Source of the DNA: Chamaesiphon sp031376885
GTDB lineage: Bacteria; Cyanobacteriota; Cyanobacteriia; Cyanobacteriales; Chamaesiphonaceae
Length of the DNA: 48,838 nucleotides
Direction of reading: 5' to 3'
Assembly (NCBI GenBank): GCA_031376885.1
Contig: JANMEL010000128.1
Location: 1-48,838, forward strand
Part shown: positions 25,626 through 34,120 of the stretch, in pieces
Layout: every line of letters begins with the position of its first letter
Position numbering within the stretch: the first letter of the stretch is position 1
The notes under the pieces: generated by a model
The model's database searches: none
What the model saw: the letters and a program-made list of their open reading frames with translations, nothing else
Told to the model about the DNA's origin: nothing
Program-made: the position numbers and the translations under genes

Positions 25626-27383
25626 ATGCAACTGAGAGAATCCCTCCGCCGAACTAAGATTGTTGCTACCATTGGGCCTGCAACTAATAGCCCTGAAGTC
25701 CTGAGACGACTAATTGAAGCAGGGGCAACTACCCTACGGCTCAATTTCTCTCATGGCACTCATGATGACCATCTGGCAAGTATTCGACTGATTCGGCAAG
25801 TCTCCTTTGAACTCGATCGACCAGTCGGTATTTTACAAGATTTACAAGGCCCAAAAATCCGCCTGGGTAAATTTGCCGATGGCCCGATCGTCTTGAAAAA
25901 TGGCGACCCGTACACACTCACGAGTAAAATTATCCCTGGGACGCAAACGATTAGTTGTGTTACTTACGACAATCTAGCCCAAGAAGTACCAGCAGGGTCG
26001 GCAATTCTCCTTGATGATGGCAAAGTAGAAATGGTGGTCGATCGAGTCGATCGAGAGACTCAAGAATTGCACTGTACGGTAGTAGTTGGGGGAACTCTCT
26101 CCAACAACAAAGGTGTGAACTTCCCTGGAGTATATCTCTCCATTAAGGCCATGACGGATAAAGACCGTCATGATTTAATGTTTGGCTTGGATCAGGGCGT
26201 AGACTGGGTAGCACTGAGTTTTGTCCGCAATCCTGCTGATATCCTCGAAATCAAAGAACTCATCGCCAATGCGGGTAAAGAAGTCCCCGTGATCGCTAAA
26301 ATCGAGAAACATGAAGCGATCGAACAAATGGAAGACATCCTCGCCCTCTGTGACGGGGTGATGGTAGCACGGGGCGATTTGGGCGTAGAAATACCCGCCG
26401 AACAAGTCCCCAGAATCCAAAAATTGCTGATTGTCACTGCCAACAGGCTAGGCATCCCGATCATCACAGCTACCCAAATGCTCGACAGTATGGTGAGTAG
26501 TCCCCGTGGTACTCGTGCCGAGATTTCCGATGTTGCTAACGCAATTTTGGATGGTACAGATGCAGTGATGCTCTCCAATGAAACCGCCGTCGGCACCTAC
26601 CCGATCGAAGCCGTCCAAACTATGGCTAAAATTGCGATCGAAACCGAGAAAGAAAAATTCTTCCGCCGCTGGGAAGATCGAAAACGCTCGATTCCCAACG
26701 CCATCAGTGAAGCTGTGGGTAATATTGCCGAACAACTAGATGCTTCAGCCATTATCACCTTCACCAAAACTGGAGCTACCGCTCGAAGCGTTTCCAAATT
26801 CCGCCCATCCAAGCCAATTTTGGCCGTTACACCCCATGTAGATGTGGCGCGTAGGCTTCAGATGGTTTGGGGCGTTGAACCCCTGCTCCTGCTCGACGTA
26901 GCCAACGTTAACGAGAATTTCCAAGCAGCCATCAACATGGCGCGGACGAATAAACTGGTGCGAGAAGGGGATCTAGTGGTCATGACCGCTGGTACTCAAG
27001 GGGTAGCTGGTTCGACAGACTTGCTCAAAGTCGAAGTTGTAACCGCCGTACTCGGACAAGGTATCGGTATCGGGCAAGGATCCATCACTGGAGCCGCCCA
27101 TATTGCCCGCACACCCAAGGATATCGCCCATTTCAATAAGGGAGACATCCTAATTGCCACAACTACCAATGCGGAATATTTAGAGGCAATTCGCAAAGCT
27201 AGCGCGATCGTCGTTGAAGATGAAGGCATGGTTTGTCACGCGGCGGTACTAGGTTTACGATTAAATATTCCTGTCATTGTCGGCGTGAAAGATGCCACGG
27301 CTTGCATCAGGGGGGGAACGGTGATTACCCTCGATATCGAACGGGGTTTAATCTATTCAGGCGCGATTAATCTCGATCGATAA
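25626..27383 (+). CDS. pyk: Pyruvate kinase with C-terminal PEP-utiliser domain
   Basis: Converts phosphoenolpyruvate and ADP to pyruvate and ATP in lower glycolysis. 585 residues, about 110 longer than the short bacterial type because of an added C-terminal mobile domain resembling that of PEP-utilising enzymes (DEGMVCHAAVLGLRLNIPVI), as in many cyanobacteria and bacilli. The barrel begins RRTKIVATIGPAT; active-site residues include R38, N40 and S42 (LRLNFSHG), the catalytic Lys in VIAKIEKHEA and the metal site in MVARGDLGVEIP. The allosteric C domain follows (TGATARSVSKFRP). ATG at 25626. A 15-bp hairpin lies after the stop. Confidence 0.96.
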   Translation: MQLRESLRRTKIVATIGPATNSPEVLRRLIEAGATTLRLNFSHGTHDDHLASIRLIRQVSFELDRPVGILQDLQGPKIRLGKFADGPIVLKNGDPYTLTSKIIPGTQTISCVTYDNLAQEVPAGSAILLDDGKVEMVVDRVDRETQELHCTVVVGGTLSNNKGVNFPGVYLSIKAMTDKDRHDLMFGLDQGVDWVALSFVRNPADILEIKELIANAGKEVPVIAKIEKHEAIEQMEDILALCDGVMVARGDLGVEIPAEQVPRIQKLLIVTANRLGIPIITATQMLDSMVSSPRGTRAEISDVANAILDGTDAVMLSNETAVGTYPIEAVQTMAKIAIETEKEKFFRRWEDRKRSIPNAISEAVGNIAEQLDASAIITFTKTGATARSVSKFRPSKPILAVTPHVDVARRLQMVWGVEPLLLLDVANVNENFQAAINMARTNKLVREGDLVVMTAGTQGVAGSTDLLKVEVVTAVLGQGIGIGQGSITGAAHIARTPKDIAHFNKGDILIATTTNAEYLEAIRKASAIVVEDEGMVCHAAVLGLRLNIPVIVGVKDATACIRGGTVITLDIERGLIYSGAINLDR

Positions 27384-27403
27384 GCTAAAAACAGAACTAC
27401 GCG

Positions 27404-27436
27404 ATATCCCCGACTTCTTGGAGAAGTCGGGGATAT
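27404..27436. repeat. Strong hairpin (palindromic repeat) after pyk
   Basis: ATATCCCCGACTTCT (27404-27418) and its exact complement at 27422-27436 form a 15-bp stem with a three-base loop, 21 bases after the pyk stop. It belongs to the CCCCGACTTCT type of palindrome often seen between cyanobacterial genes; related words occur at about 18178-18230. No T run follows, so it may stabilise or attenuate rather than terminate. Confidence 0.85.
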
Positions 27437-27466
27437 GTCTCCTATGTTGCTCGAACGAAATAGTAA

Positions 27467-28354
27467 ATGCCACAGACTTTTTTACCAGATCGAATTAACC
27501 AGCTCACCGAGCCAGATTCGATCGATTTCGTCAGTCAAATTCGGCGAGTGGAGATCCCGACATCGCTAATTTCGACCCCGATCCCCACGAGCTATGTACA
27601 TCAGGGAGTCGATGGCATCCCGATCGTTTTCCTCCACGGATTTGATAGTTCGTTATTAGAATTTCGGCGGATTATGCCGATCGTAGCACCCCAACAGTCA
27701 GTTTGGGCGATCGATCTATTAGGCTTTGGATTTACAGAAAGATTAGCCGATTGTCCATTTAGTACAGCGAGTATCGACACACATCTCTATAGTACTTGGC
27801 AGATATTAATTAAACAACCGATGATTTTAGTCGGTGTATCGATGGGTGGAGCAGCCGCGATCGAATTTACCCTCAACCATCCTGAATGCGTCGATAAACT
27901 CATCCTAATTGATAGTGCTGGATATACTCAACCCCCAGCGATCGGTAAATTTCTAGTCCCCCCATTAGGCTATTTGGCGACAAAATTTTTATCCACTCCC
28001 AATGTCCGCAAAAGTGTCAGTGAGAAAGCTTACTTCGATCGATCTTTCGTCACTGATGATGCTCAATTGTGCGCCGCTCTACATCTAGAAATGCCGAGCT
28101 GGAGTGAAGCTCTGATTGATTTTACCCGCAGTGGTGGATTTGGCTATACGATCGATCGATTAGCCGGAATCGAACAGCAGACTTTGATTCTATGGGGAGA
28201 TAACGATCGAATTTTGGGAACAAAACCAGCTCAACAATTTGTCGATAATCTCCCCAATTCATCCCTAAAATGGATTCCTGACTGTGGACATGTACCACAT
28301 TTAGAACAAGCTCAAATTACTGCAAATTTGATTTTGGATTTTTTAACGGATTGA
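27467..28354 (+). CDS. Alpha/beta hydrolase fold protein
   Basis: 295 residues. The oxyanion-hole region is VFLHGFDSS (54-62), the nucleophile S125 lies in the elbow GVSMGG, the acid in LWGDNDRILG and the His in CGHVPHLEQ, so the triad is complete. The cap segment around 165-215 is short. Substrate cannot be read; cyanobacterial relatives are annotated as esterases or haloalkane-dehalogenase-like proteins, and pigment- or lipid-related roles are guesses. ATG at 27467 lies 83 bases after pyk, beyond a hairpin. Confidence 0.88.
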   Translation: MPQTFLPDRINQLTEPDSIDFVSQIRRVEIPTSLISTPIPTSYVHQGVDGIPIVFLHGFDSSLLEFRRIMPIVAPQQSVWAIDLLGFGFTERLADCPFSTASIDTHLYSTWQILIKQPMILVGVSMGGAAAIEFTLNHPECVDKLILIDSAGYTQPPAIGKFLVPPLGYLATKFLSTPNVRKSVSEKAYFDRSFVTDDAQLCAALHLEMPSWSEALIDFTRSGGFGYTIDRLAGIEQQTLILWGDNDRILGTKPAQQFVDNLPNSSLKWIPDCGHVPHLEQAQITANLILDFLTD

Positions 28355-28476
28355 TTTGATTAATCCATCGACTCTAATCATTGAATTTTGGGCGCAGCTA
28401 TTAATACTAAATGCCCACCCTACGGCTATTCTACTGTATGACAATCTTTCAGATCTTTGGTTCGGTTTCGTCGATC

Positions 28477-28503
28477 GTTGGCGTAGCCTACCGGAGGTAA
28501 TCG
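28477..28503 (+). repeat. Dispersed intergenic repeat, copy 2
   Basis: 27 bases identical to 4569-4595. It ends 14 bases before the open frame of the decayed gene at 28517, and may have cut off that gene at its 5 prime end. Confidence 0.85.
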
Positions 28504-28516
28504 CGATGCCCTAATT

Positions 28517-29146
28517 TTGGTTGAGAAGCTACCCACTTTAACAGATAGCAAAGCTTTGAGTGCAAAACTCGCCCCAACTATTCAGGCGCATTTTACGGAT
28601 CCTAAACCACTCAATCTTAACTTTGGCGTAGTGCATGATGGCGCGATCGCAGACACTTTCAAAGGCATCGCCGACGAAACCAATAACGCCGTATTTACCA
28701 CCTATAGCTTGCATCAACAGGTTCATCCGTTAGCGATCTCCCGTCTGCTCCCCCGCAATTTGGACGCTAAATATCAACGTGCCGCACGAGTCATCCTTTC
28801 ACTTTATTCTCGCACACCCGATCGCGAAGCTGTCAAACAAGCATTGCGCGGAGATTTGGCGGCTAAACTAAGCGCGATCGATCGCCTCGACTTTTCCATT
28901 CCGGTGGAATTTGGTAAAAATGGCACGAGTGAAGATGTCTACAAAAGCATCGCCTTTCAACTCGCCCAGGTATGTAATTTGTAACTATTAGCCTTGGCTG
29001 AAGGGGTCGAACTTTATACTAAAGAAGCTCTCATCGATCGTTTCCCTGAATTTAATGCCGCACTCCGGCGCGAACCCCTCGCCCCCAGATGTCGGCAGGC
29101 ATTGGAAGCAGCCAAGCAACGATTTTGTCGGCTACACAGGATCTGA
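28517..29146 (+). pseudogene. Decayed gene with an internal stop
   Basis: The frame from TTG 28517 runs 155 codons to TAA at 28982-28984. The same frame stays open and protein-like for another 53 codons to TGA 29144-29146 (LLALAEGVELYTKEALIDRF and onward). The simplest reading is one gene of about 209 codons with an in-frame stop. Its beginning abuts a dispersed repeat and has no ATG, so it may also be truncated. The protein (KALSAKLAPTIQAHF, VVHDGAIADTFKGIADE, ISRLLPRNLDAKYQRAARV) is mostly helical-looking; I do not recognise the family. It could also be a shorter functional gene using the first stop. Confidence 0.5.
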
Positions 29147-29172
29147 GCATCAACTAGTAGATAAGATGCGAT

Positions 29173-29200
29173 TCTCCGTTGGAGAGGCTAACGCCAACGC
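29173..29200. repeat. Dispersed repeat, TCTCC-GGAGA form
   Basis: TCTCCGTTGGAGA is palindromic and is followed by GGCTAACGCCAACGC. The same layout appears in frame inside the NACHT gene at 44149-44176. Confidence 0.75.
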
Positions 29201-29290
29201 ATAAATACCCCAGCAAAGCTACGTCTATTACCTGACTTGAACTTTTCATAGCAATAACCTAAACTAAGTCTAGCTAAGTAAATAACATAA

Positions 29291-29545
29291 ATGAAAATAG
29301 TCAACATTCACCAAGCAAAAACTACACTTTCTCAGCTTTTGGAATCCGCAATCGCTGGAGAAGAGGTCATTATTAGTAAAGCTGGCAAACCCCTAGCACG
29401 GCTGATTCCCTATCGATCGGAGAAAAAACCTCGAATCCCTGGCTACTGGAATGGTAAAGTCAAAATGGCTGATGACTTTGACGAACCACTACCGCCAGAG
29501 ATTTTAGCTGGTTTTTTGGGGATGGATGATGAAGCTACTCCTTGA
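29291..29545 (+). CDS. Phd/YefM-type antitoxin
   Basis: 84 residues. The N-terminal 50 form the Phd/YefM DNA-binding fold: MKIVNIHQAKTTLSQLLESA, then GEEVIISKAGKPLARLIPY. The C-terminal 30 residues, acidic and Pro-rich, are the expected toxin-binding tail. It overlaps the following PIN toxin by 20 bases, the classic antitoxin-first arrangement; the complex usually represses its own promoter, here somewhere in 29200-29290. Partner: the gene at 29526. Confidence 0.92.
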   Translation: MKIVNIHQAKTTLSQLLESAIAGEEVIISKAGKPLARLIPYRSEKKPRIPGYWNGKVKMADDFDEPLPPEILAGFLGMDDEATP

Positions 29546-29900
29546 TACTCATATTCTAATTTGGTGGCTCAGTGAAGCTTCAAGATTATCTCAAACAGAG
29601 ATCGCTCTCATTACTGACTCAGATAATTTCATATTTGTTAGTGCTGCAACAGCCTGGGAAATTGCTGTCAAAAAAATGATTGGAAAACTAGAAGCACCCG
29701 ATGATTTACCAGCAGCTTTGGCTGTAAATAATTTTCTGGAGTTACCGATTACGATTGAGCATAGTCAAAAGCTCTATCAGTTACCTTTACATCATAACGA
29801 TCCTTTCGATCGGATTATGATAGCGCAAGCTATATCGGAAGATTTAACTTTCATGACTAGAGATGTAAAGATCCCTCTCTATGACATTAAAATTATCTAG
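29526..29900 (+). CDS. PIN-domain (VapC-type) toxin
   Basis: 124 residues of a PIN ribonuclease. Acidic metal-binding positions are visible: Asp in LLLDTHILIWW, Glu in AATAWEIAVKK, Asp in NDPFDRIMIAQA and Asp in FMTRDVKI. All four are present, so the toxin looks active. Two ATGs stand together at 29526 and 29529; the second gives MKLLLDTH, the more usual opening. It overlaps the antitoxin gene. VapC-type toxins cut tRNA or rRNA when the antitoxin is lost; the target here is unknown. Confidence 0.92.
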   Translation: MMKLLLDTHILIWWLSEASRLSQTEIALITDSDNFIFVSAATAWEIAVKKMIGKLEAPDDLPAALAVNNFLELPITIEHSQKLYQLPLHHNDPFDRIMIAQAISEDLTFMTRDVKIPLYDIKII

Positions 29901-29930
29901 GGATCGATCCAATCAATACCCAAGTACCTA

Positions 29931-29985
29931 TCGATTCAAGTTATTGCTACGTCTAGGTTTGAACCGTGGGCAATGCCCACCCTAC
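29931..29985 (+). repeat. 55-base direct repeat, left copy
   Basis: Matches 30714-30768 at 53 of 55 bases. It begins TCGATTCAAGTTATTGCTAC and ends with a palindromic GTGGGCAATGCCCAC and CCTAC. The two copies bracket the BrnT/BrnA pair and the MITE-like element. Confidence 0.92.
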
Positions 29986-29990
29986 TGGCG

Positions 29991-30081
29991 TGACCGGACT
30001 AAAACTGTGGGCATTTAAGACATGAAAGTAACAATTAGTAATACTTTGACGATCTCTTTACCCACATTTTTAGTCCGGTCA
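29991..30081. mobile_element. MITE-like element with 21-bp terminal inverted repeats
   Basis: Bases 29991-30011 (TGACCGGACTAAAAC...) and 30061-30081 are inverted complements at 20 of 21 positions, enclosing 49 non-coding bases. This is the form of a miniature inverted-repeat element, with no transposase inside. I could not find a convincing target duplication, so it may instead be a large hairpin. It lies between the VapC and BrnT genes. Confidence 0.55.
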
Positions 30082-30171
30082 TCCCACTACCTCTACTAGC
30101 TGGGTGATGCCTAAATTGCTAATGCCGCGATAAATTATAATAATATGATATAGCTTTTGGATCTATGTTCA

Positions 30172-30450
30172 ATGCAGTTTGAGTGGGATGAAGAAAAGAA
30201 CCAAGCGAATATCCGCAATCATGAGATTGACTTCGCCGATGTTTCGGTGATGTTTAAAGAAGACATGTTGATTGAACTAGATAACCGTATCGATTATGGC
30301 GAAGACCGATGGGTTGGGATTGGATTTCTCGGTCTTGGGGTAGCGGTGGTTGTCTGGACAGAGCGACAAGGGGATATAATCAGAATAATTTCAGCACGAA
30401 GAGCAAATCGTCATGAACAAAAACGACTCGAACAATACCTCTCGTACTAA
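30172..30450 (+). CDS. brnT: BrnT-family toxin
   Basis: 92 residues from the ATG at 30172, where MQFEWDEEKNQANIRNHEIDF matches the usual BrnT opening (FEWDxxKxxxNxxKHxIxF). The frame can be extended five codons to a TTG at 30157, which I consider less likely. Further BrnT marks are EDRWVGIGFLG, IIRIISARRAN and the Arg-rich C-terminus. BrnT is a RelE-like ribonuclease that blocks translation. Unlike Phd/VapC, the toxin gene comes first; brnA overlaps by 38 bases. Confidence 0.93.
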   Translation: MQFEWDEEKNQANIRNHEIDFADVSVMFKEDMLIELDNRIDYGEDRWVGIGFLGLGVAVVVWTERQGDIIRIISARRANRHEQKRLEQYLSY

Positions 30451-30688
30451 TTGGCAAGCATTAGCAGAAATGTCTGATGACTCGATCGATTATTCAGATA
30501 TTCCACCATTGACGGATGAATTTTTTGAACGGGCAATCTTACGGATTCCAGCAGCACAGGCACAGAATTTGGTACATCTAGATCCCGATGTGATGAAGTG
30601 GTTCCAATCTCAAGGTTTACAGCGAACAGAAATGATTAATAAAATCCTCCGCCAATATATTGAAAATAGCCCTCAACAACCAGCTTAA
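30413..30688 (+). CDS. brnA: BrnA-family antitoxin
   Basis: 91 residues. The N-terminal half is acidic and binds the toxin (MSDDSIDYSDIPPLTDEFF); the C-terminal half, LDPDVMKWFQSQGLQRTEMINKIL, is the ribbon-helix-helix-like segment that binds the promoter. It overlaps brnT, so translation is coupled. Toxin and antitoxin look intact. The module is bracketed by 55-base direct repeats. Confidence 0.92.
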   Translation: MNKNDSNNTSRTNWQALAEMSDDSIDYSDIPPLTDEFFERAILRIPAAQAQNLVHLDPDVMKWFQSQGLQRTEMINKILRQYIENSPQQPA

Positions 30689-30713
30689 TTATAGATGATG
30701 ATGGAGGGAGCGA

Positions 30714-30768
30714 TCGAATCAAGTTATTGCTACGTCTAGGTTTGAATCGTGGGCAATGCCCACCCTAC
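30714..30768 (+). repeat. 55-base direct repeat, right copy
   Basis: Differs from 29931-29985 at two positions. It begins 25 bases after the brnA stop and ends with the same GTGGGCAATGCCCACCCTAC palindrome. Confidence 0.92.
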
Positions 30769-30843
30769 GGCTACCTCTGTTGAAGTTTTTACCCGTTAAG
30801 CTATAATAAACATAGACAAGTAAATGTTTAGATTGAAATATCT

Positions 30844-31470
30844 ATGAATAAGAAACATCTTGCTGTAGGGCTTTTCGTATTTTGTTCACTAATTTCACAT
30901 CCATTTATATCTTCCGCAAAATCAGAAAAAGATGTAAATTTCCTAGTTCCAGGAAAGAACTTCTCCCCTGTTAGCTGTGATATATTTAACGGAACGATTA
31001 GCACTACTGACAATACTTATACTGACGACAAAGGAGTTGTATGGGGATACGACAAGTATTCTTTTAAGCCTCAACTCGGAAAAATTATTTTCATTGAAGT
31101 TATCATACAAGATAAAAATCAGGTTGGGTTAACATATCACTGGGCTGATATGCAAAACATGCCAAATATTTATACCCCTATTTCCCCAACTCAGATCTTA
31201 CAATGGAAAAATAGGTTTGCAGCTTATATTGATACAAACGATAAATCTTCTTTGAATTTATATGTTTCGCGTAGAATATACGGAAATTATGTTTTACGAG
31301 TTTCTACGGTTAATCCCATTAATAATGTATCTAAGTTGGAAGTTGACAAAGTTGTTGATGATTTTAGCCCTCTTTCATCACTTGATAATATGAAGCGATT
31401 TGGTTACCGGATGAGAGGTGAAGATGACCCTGAAGATCTCGTAAACATGAAAGCTTTATGTCAAAAGTAG
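30844..31470 (+). CDS. Exported protein of unknown function
   Basis: 208 residues. An N-terminal signal peptide (MNKKHLAVGLFVFCSLI, cleavage likely after SSA near residue 25) is followed by a secreted domain of mixed beta character, with no motif I recognise; the only cysteines beyond the signal peptide are one near residue 45 and one near the C-terminus (ALCQK). The gene is much more AT-rich than its neighbours and lacks the CGATCG words common elsewhere, suggesting horizontal acquisition. It follows the toxin-antitoxin patch and converges with pnkp. A palindrome after the stop (31484-31500) may end its transcript. Confidence 0.75.
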   Translation: MNKKHLAVGLFVFCSLISHPFISSAKSEKDVNFLVPGKNFSPVSCDIFNGTISTTDNTYTDDKGVVWGYDKYSFKPQLGKIIFIEVIIQDKNQVGLTYHWADMQNMPNIYTPISPTQILQWKNRFAAYIDTNDKSSLNLYVSRRIYGNYVLRVSTVNPINNVSKLEVDKVVDDFSPLSSLDNMKRFGYRMRGEDDPEDLVNMKALCQK

Positions 31471-31483
31471 CTGTAAAGCCTTA

Positions 31484-31500
31484 GGTGGGCACTGCCCACC
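31484..31500. repeat. Palindrome after the exported orphan gene
   Basis: GGTGGGCA and TGCCCACC flank a single C. It has the same core as the ends of the 55-base repeats, and lies between convergent genes. Confidence 0.7.
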
Positions 31501-31541
31501 ACAAAGATTTCAGCATATCAAATATATCCGTACATGCACAA

Positions 31542-34082
31542 TTAAAGCCTTGGATCGATCGGTTCGCTCTCCAATGCCAAAACACCAAATGTACATTCAT
31601 GAACGCGGCGTAGAGGTTCATTAGCGACAAATCGATCGAGTGATTCAACCCCTAGAGCAAATTCTCGCAAAGCTAACGATCTTTTACTTGACAATCCGCG
31701 TTGGCGAAGCCTGTCGAGATGTTCTGGTAATGAATATTCGGCACCATAAATAATGCGTAAATATTCTTGTCCGCGACATTTTACCGCTGGTTGAATCGAG
31801 CGATGAGCGGGGATATATTCGATCGGTTTGACGACCATTCCTTCACTGCCTTTTTGGGTTCGATCGATCCACCAATCGATTCCGGTGGCGACACTTTCAG
31901 GATTGGTAGTATCGACTAGATGATGAGCGGTGGTGAGAATTAAATCGGGATCTAGTTGGGCGAATTTGGCGATTTGGGCGAGGTGCCAGGGGTGGGGTTT
32001 GTCGGTGTGGGTGGCTCCTTCGGTGGCGAGGATGTGGAAGGGTGCGAGTTTGAGATCGGAAATTGATTCGACTTTCCAGCAGTAGTGGCGGTAAGCTGCT
32101 GTGTATTGGTGGACGAGTTGCGATCGAGTCTGATAGTGTGCGAGGGGTACGTCGATTCCTCGCGCTTGGGCGCGTTCGAGTAGAGAAATGGCAGAATCTA
32201 AGCCAACCTTGGCAGCACGTCCCACAGGGGCGTATTGCTGGCTTAGAAGCTGTTGGGCTTTGACTGACCAAGGCATCAATTCGCAGTCGAGACATACCCA
32301 ATCGGTTTGGAATTCATCCCAGAAGTCGGTGAGGGTATAGCGGATGCGATTCTGCAAAGCAGACGCTACGCGATCGAGAAATTCGGTTTCGAGTTGGAGG
32401 TTGTCGAAAAATGGTCTTCCGGTACGGGTGTAACAGATGCCAAATCTACCGTCGGTGACACCGAAGCGTTTGGCGGCGGCGGCGGGGGATTTGCAGATGA
32501 TGACTACTGCGCGAGATCCCATGTGTTTTTCTTCGCAGATGACTTGGGAGATGCCTTGTTTGCGGTAGTAGGCGAAGGCTTCGGCGGGATGTTCGAGATA
32601 GCCAGGTTTCTTGGAGGTTTCGACGGGGGACATGGTTGGGGGGAGGTAAATCAGCCATTTGGGATCTGCGGCGAAGCGGCTCATTACTTCTAATGCGGCG
32701 ATGGCATTTTCGGCGCGAATGGTAATATTTGGCTGTAGTCGGGTGGCGATTCTCCGCTTTCCGGTTACGTCGGCGATGTCTAAAACGTCGTCATCCTGTT
32801 GTTGAATGGTGAGTGTGGATGCGGGAATTAGGGGTTTAATGGGTTCGCAATAGACTTTTTGGGCTGGAACTGAGACTAGTTCTCGTTCTGGATAGCGTAA
32901 GGCGGTAAGTTTGCCACCAAAGACGCAACCTGTATCGACATCGATCGTCCCATTGAGCCAAACTGCTTCTGGGACTGGGGTGTGTCCATACACTACCATT
33001 GCATCGCCCCGATATTCTGATGCCCAATTTAGACGCACGGGTAAGCCAAATTCGTCGATCTCGCCTGTGCTTTCGCCGTACATGGCAAAATCCCTAATTT
33101 TACTAGAACCGCGCCCTTGGTAAGCCTGTTTCATGCCAGCATGGGCGACTACGAGCTTGCCATCATCGAGGACGTAGTGGCTGATGAGGGAGTAGAGGAA
33201 ATTTTTGAGGGCGAGGAGTTCGGTTTCTGCGAGAGATTCGAGTTCGGCGAGGGTTTTGTCTAAGCCGTGATTGATGGTGACTTTTTGACCTTTGAGGTGG
33301 CGGAGGAGTTTGTAGTCATGGTTGCCAGGAACGCAAAGTGCGTTGTCGGTTTTGACCATGTTTTGGACGAGATTGAGGGTATCGAGAATTCGATCGCCGC
33401 GATCGACTAAATCGCCGAGAAATACTGCTTTTCGTCCGTCGGGATGAGTGTATGTTTGCTCTTTTAATTGATAGCCAAGGGTAGTTAAGAGGGTTTCTAA
33501 TTCATCACAGCAACCGTGAATATCACCGATGATATCGAAGGGGCCATGTTCGTGTTTTTTGTTATTCCAGAGTGGTTCGCGGGTGATTTCGACGGCGGCG
33601 ATTTGGTCGAGGGAATTGAGGATATAAACTTTGCGAAATCCTTCGCGTTCGAGTGCTTTGAGGGAGCGACGAATATTTTGAACGTGGCGTTTGACTACGT
33701 GTTGTCCAAATTGTCTGTCGGGTCGATTTTGATTGCGAACGCGACAAATTTCTTCGGGTAAGTTGAGGACGATCGCCACTGGTAGACAATGATGTTCTTT
33801 GGCTAGTTTGAGGAGGTGTTGTCGATCGGCTGGTTGAGTATTGGTGGCATCAATTACGGTTAGTTGTCCGCGTGTGAGTCTTTTTCTGGCGATATAATGG
33901 AGGAGATCGAAGGCATCTTGGGTAGCATCTTGATTTGTTTCATCATCGGAAACTAAGCCGCGACAAGTATCGGATGAGATGATTTCGGTGGGGAGGAAAT
34001 GTTGGCGGGCAAATGTTGATTTACCAGAGCCGGATGCACCGATGAGAGTGACTAATGAGAGTTCGGGGATGGTTATTTTCAT
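31542..34082 (-). CDS. pnkp: RNA repair polynucleotide kinase-phosphatase-ligase Pnkp
   Basis: 846 residues in three domains matching bacterial Pnkp. The 5 prime kinase (1-170) has P-loop GASGSGKST at 15-23 and D38/R41 in SSDTCRG. The metallophosphatase (180-410) has GDIHG at 186-190, GDLVDRGD at 223-230, GNHD at 253-256, HAG at 314-316 and YGHTP at 365-369, which remove 2 prime,3 prime-cyclic or 3 prime phosphates. The ligase (430-846) has nucleophile K519 in EEKHMGSR. All catalytic landmarks are present. Known Pnkp seals RNA only with Hen1, whose gene lies upstream in the same operon; substrates are typically tRNAs cut by ribotoxins. Start ATG at 34082; 38 bases separate it from the nuclease-like gene before it. 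Confidence 0.96.
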   Translation of the reverse strand: MKITIPELSLVTLIGASGSGKSTFARQHFLPTEIISSDTCRGLVSDDETNQDATQDAFDLLHYIARKRLTRGQLTVIDATNTQPADRQHLLKLAKEHHCLPVAIVLNLPEEICRVRNQNRPDRQFGQHVVKRHVQNIRRSLKALEREGFRKVYILNSLDQIAAVEITREPLWNNKKHEHGPFDIIGDIHGCCDELETLLTTLGYQLKEQTYTHPDGRKAVFLGDLVDRGDRILDTLNLVQNMVKTDNALCVPGNHDYKLLRHLKGQKVTINHGLDKTLAELESLAETELLALKNFLYSLISHYVLDDGKLVVAHAGMKQAYQGRGSSKIRDFAMYGESTGEIDEFGLPVRLNWASEYRGDAMVVYGHTPVPEAVWLNGTIDVDTGCVFGGKLTALRYPERELVSVPAQKVYCEPIKPLIPASTLTIQQQDDDVLDIADVTGKRRIATRLQPNITIRAENAIAALEVMSRFAADPKWLIYLPPTMSPVETSKKPGYLEHPAEAFAYYRKQGISQVICEEKHMGSRAVVIICKSPAAAAKRFGVTDGRFGICYTRTGRPFFDNLQLETEFLDRVASALQNRIRYTLTDFWDEFQTDWVCLDCELMPWSVKAQQLLSQQYAPVGRAAKVGLDSAISLLERAQARGIDVPLAHYQTRSQLVHQYTAAYRHYCWKVESISDLKLAPFHILATEGATHTDKPHPWHLAQIAKFAQLDPDLILTTAHHLVDTTNPESVATGIDWWIDRTQKGSEGMVVKPIEYIPAHRSIQPAVKCRGQEYLRIIYGAEYSLPEHLDRLRQRGLSSKRSLALREFALGVESLDRFVANEPLRRVHECTFGVLALESEPIDPRL

Positions 34083-34120
34083 TGGTTATTTTTTGATGAG
34101 ATATTTGCAAAATTCCCAAT

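Noticed and set aside
30157..30171. TTG start giving five extra residues to BrnT
   Set aside because: The family opening MxFEWDxxK starts at the ATG 30172; the earlier codons have no conserved counterpart.
32307..32693. 128-codon plus-strand ORF antisense to pnkp
   Set aside because: Gly- and Phe-rich translation caused by codon bias on the opposite strand of the ligase domain; no independent support.
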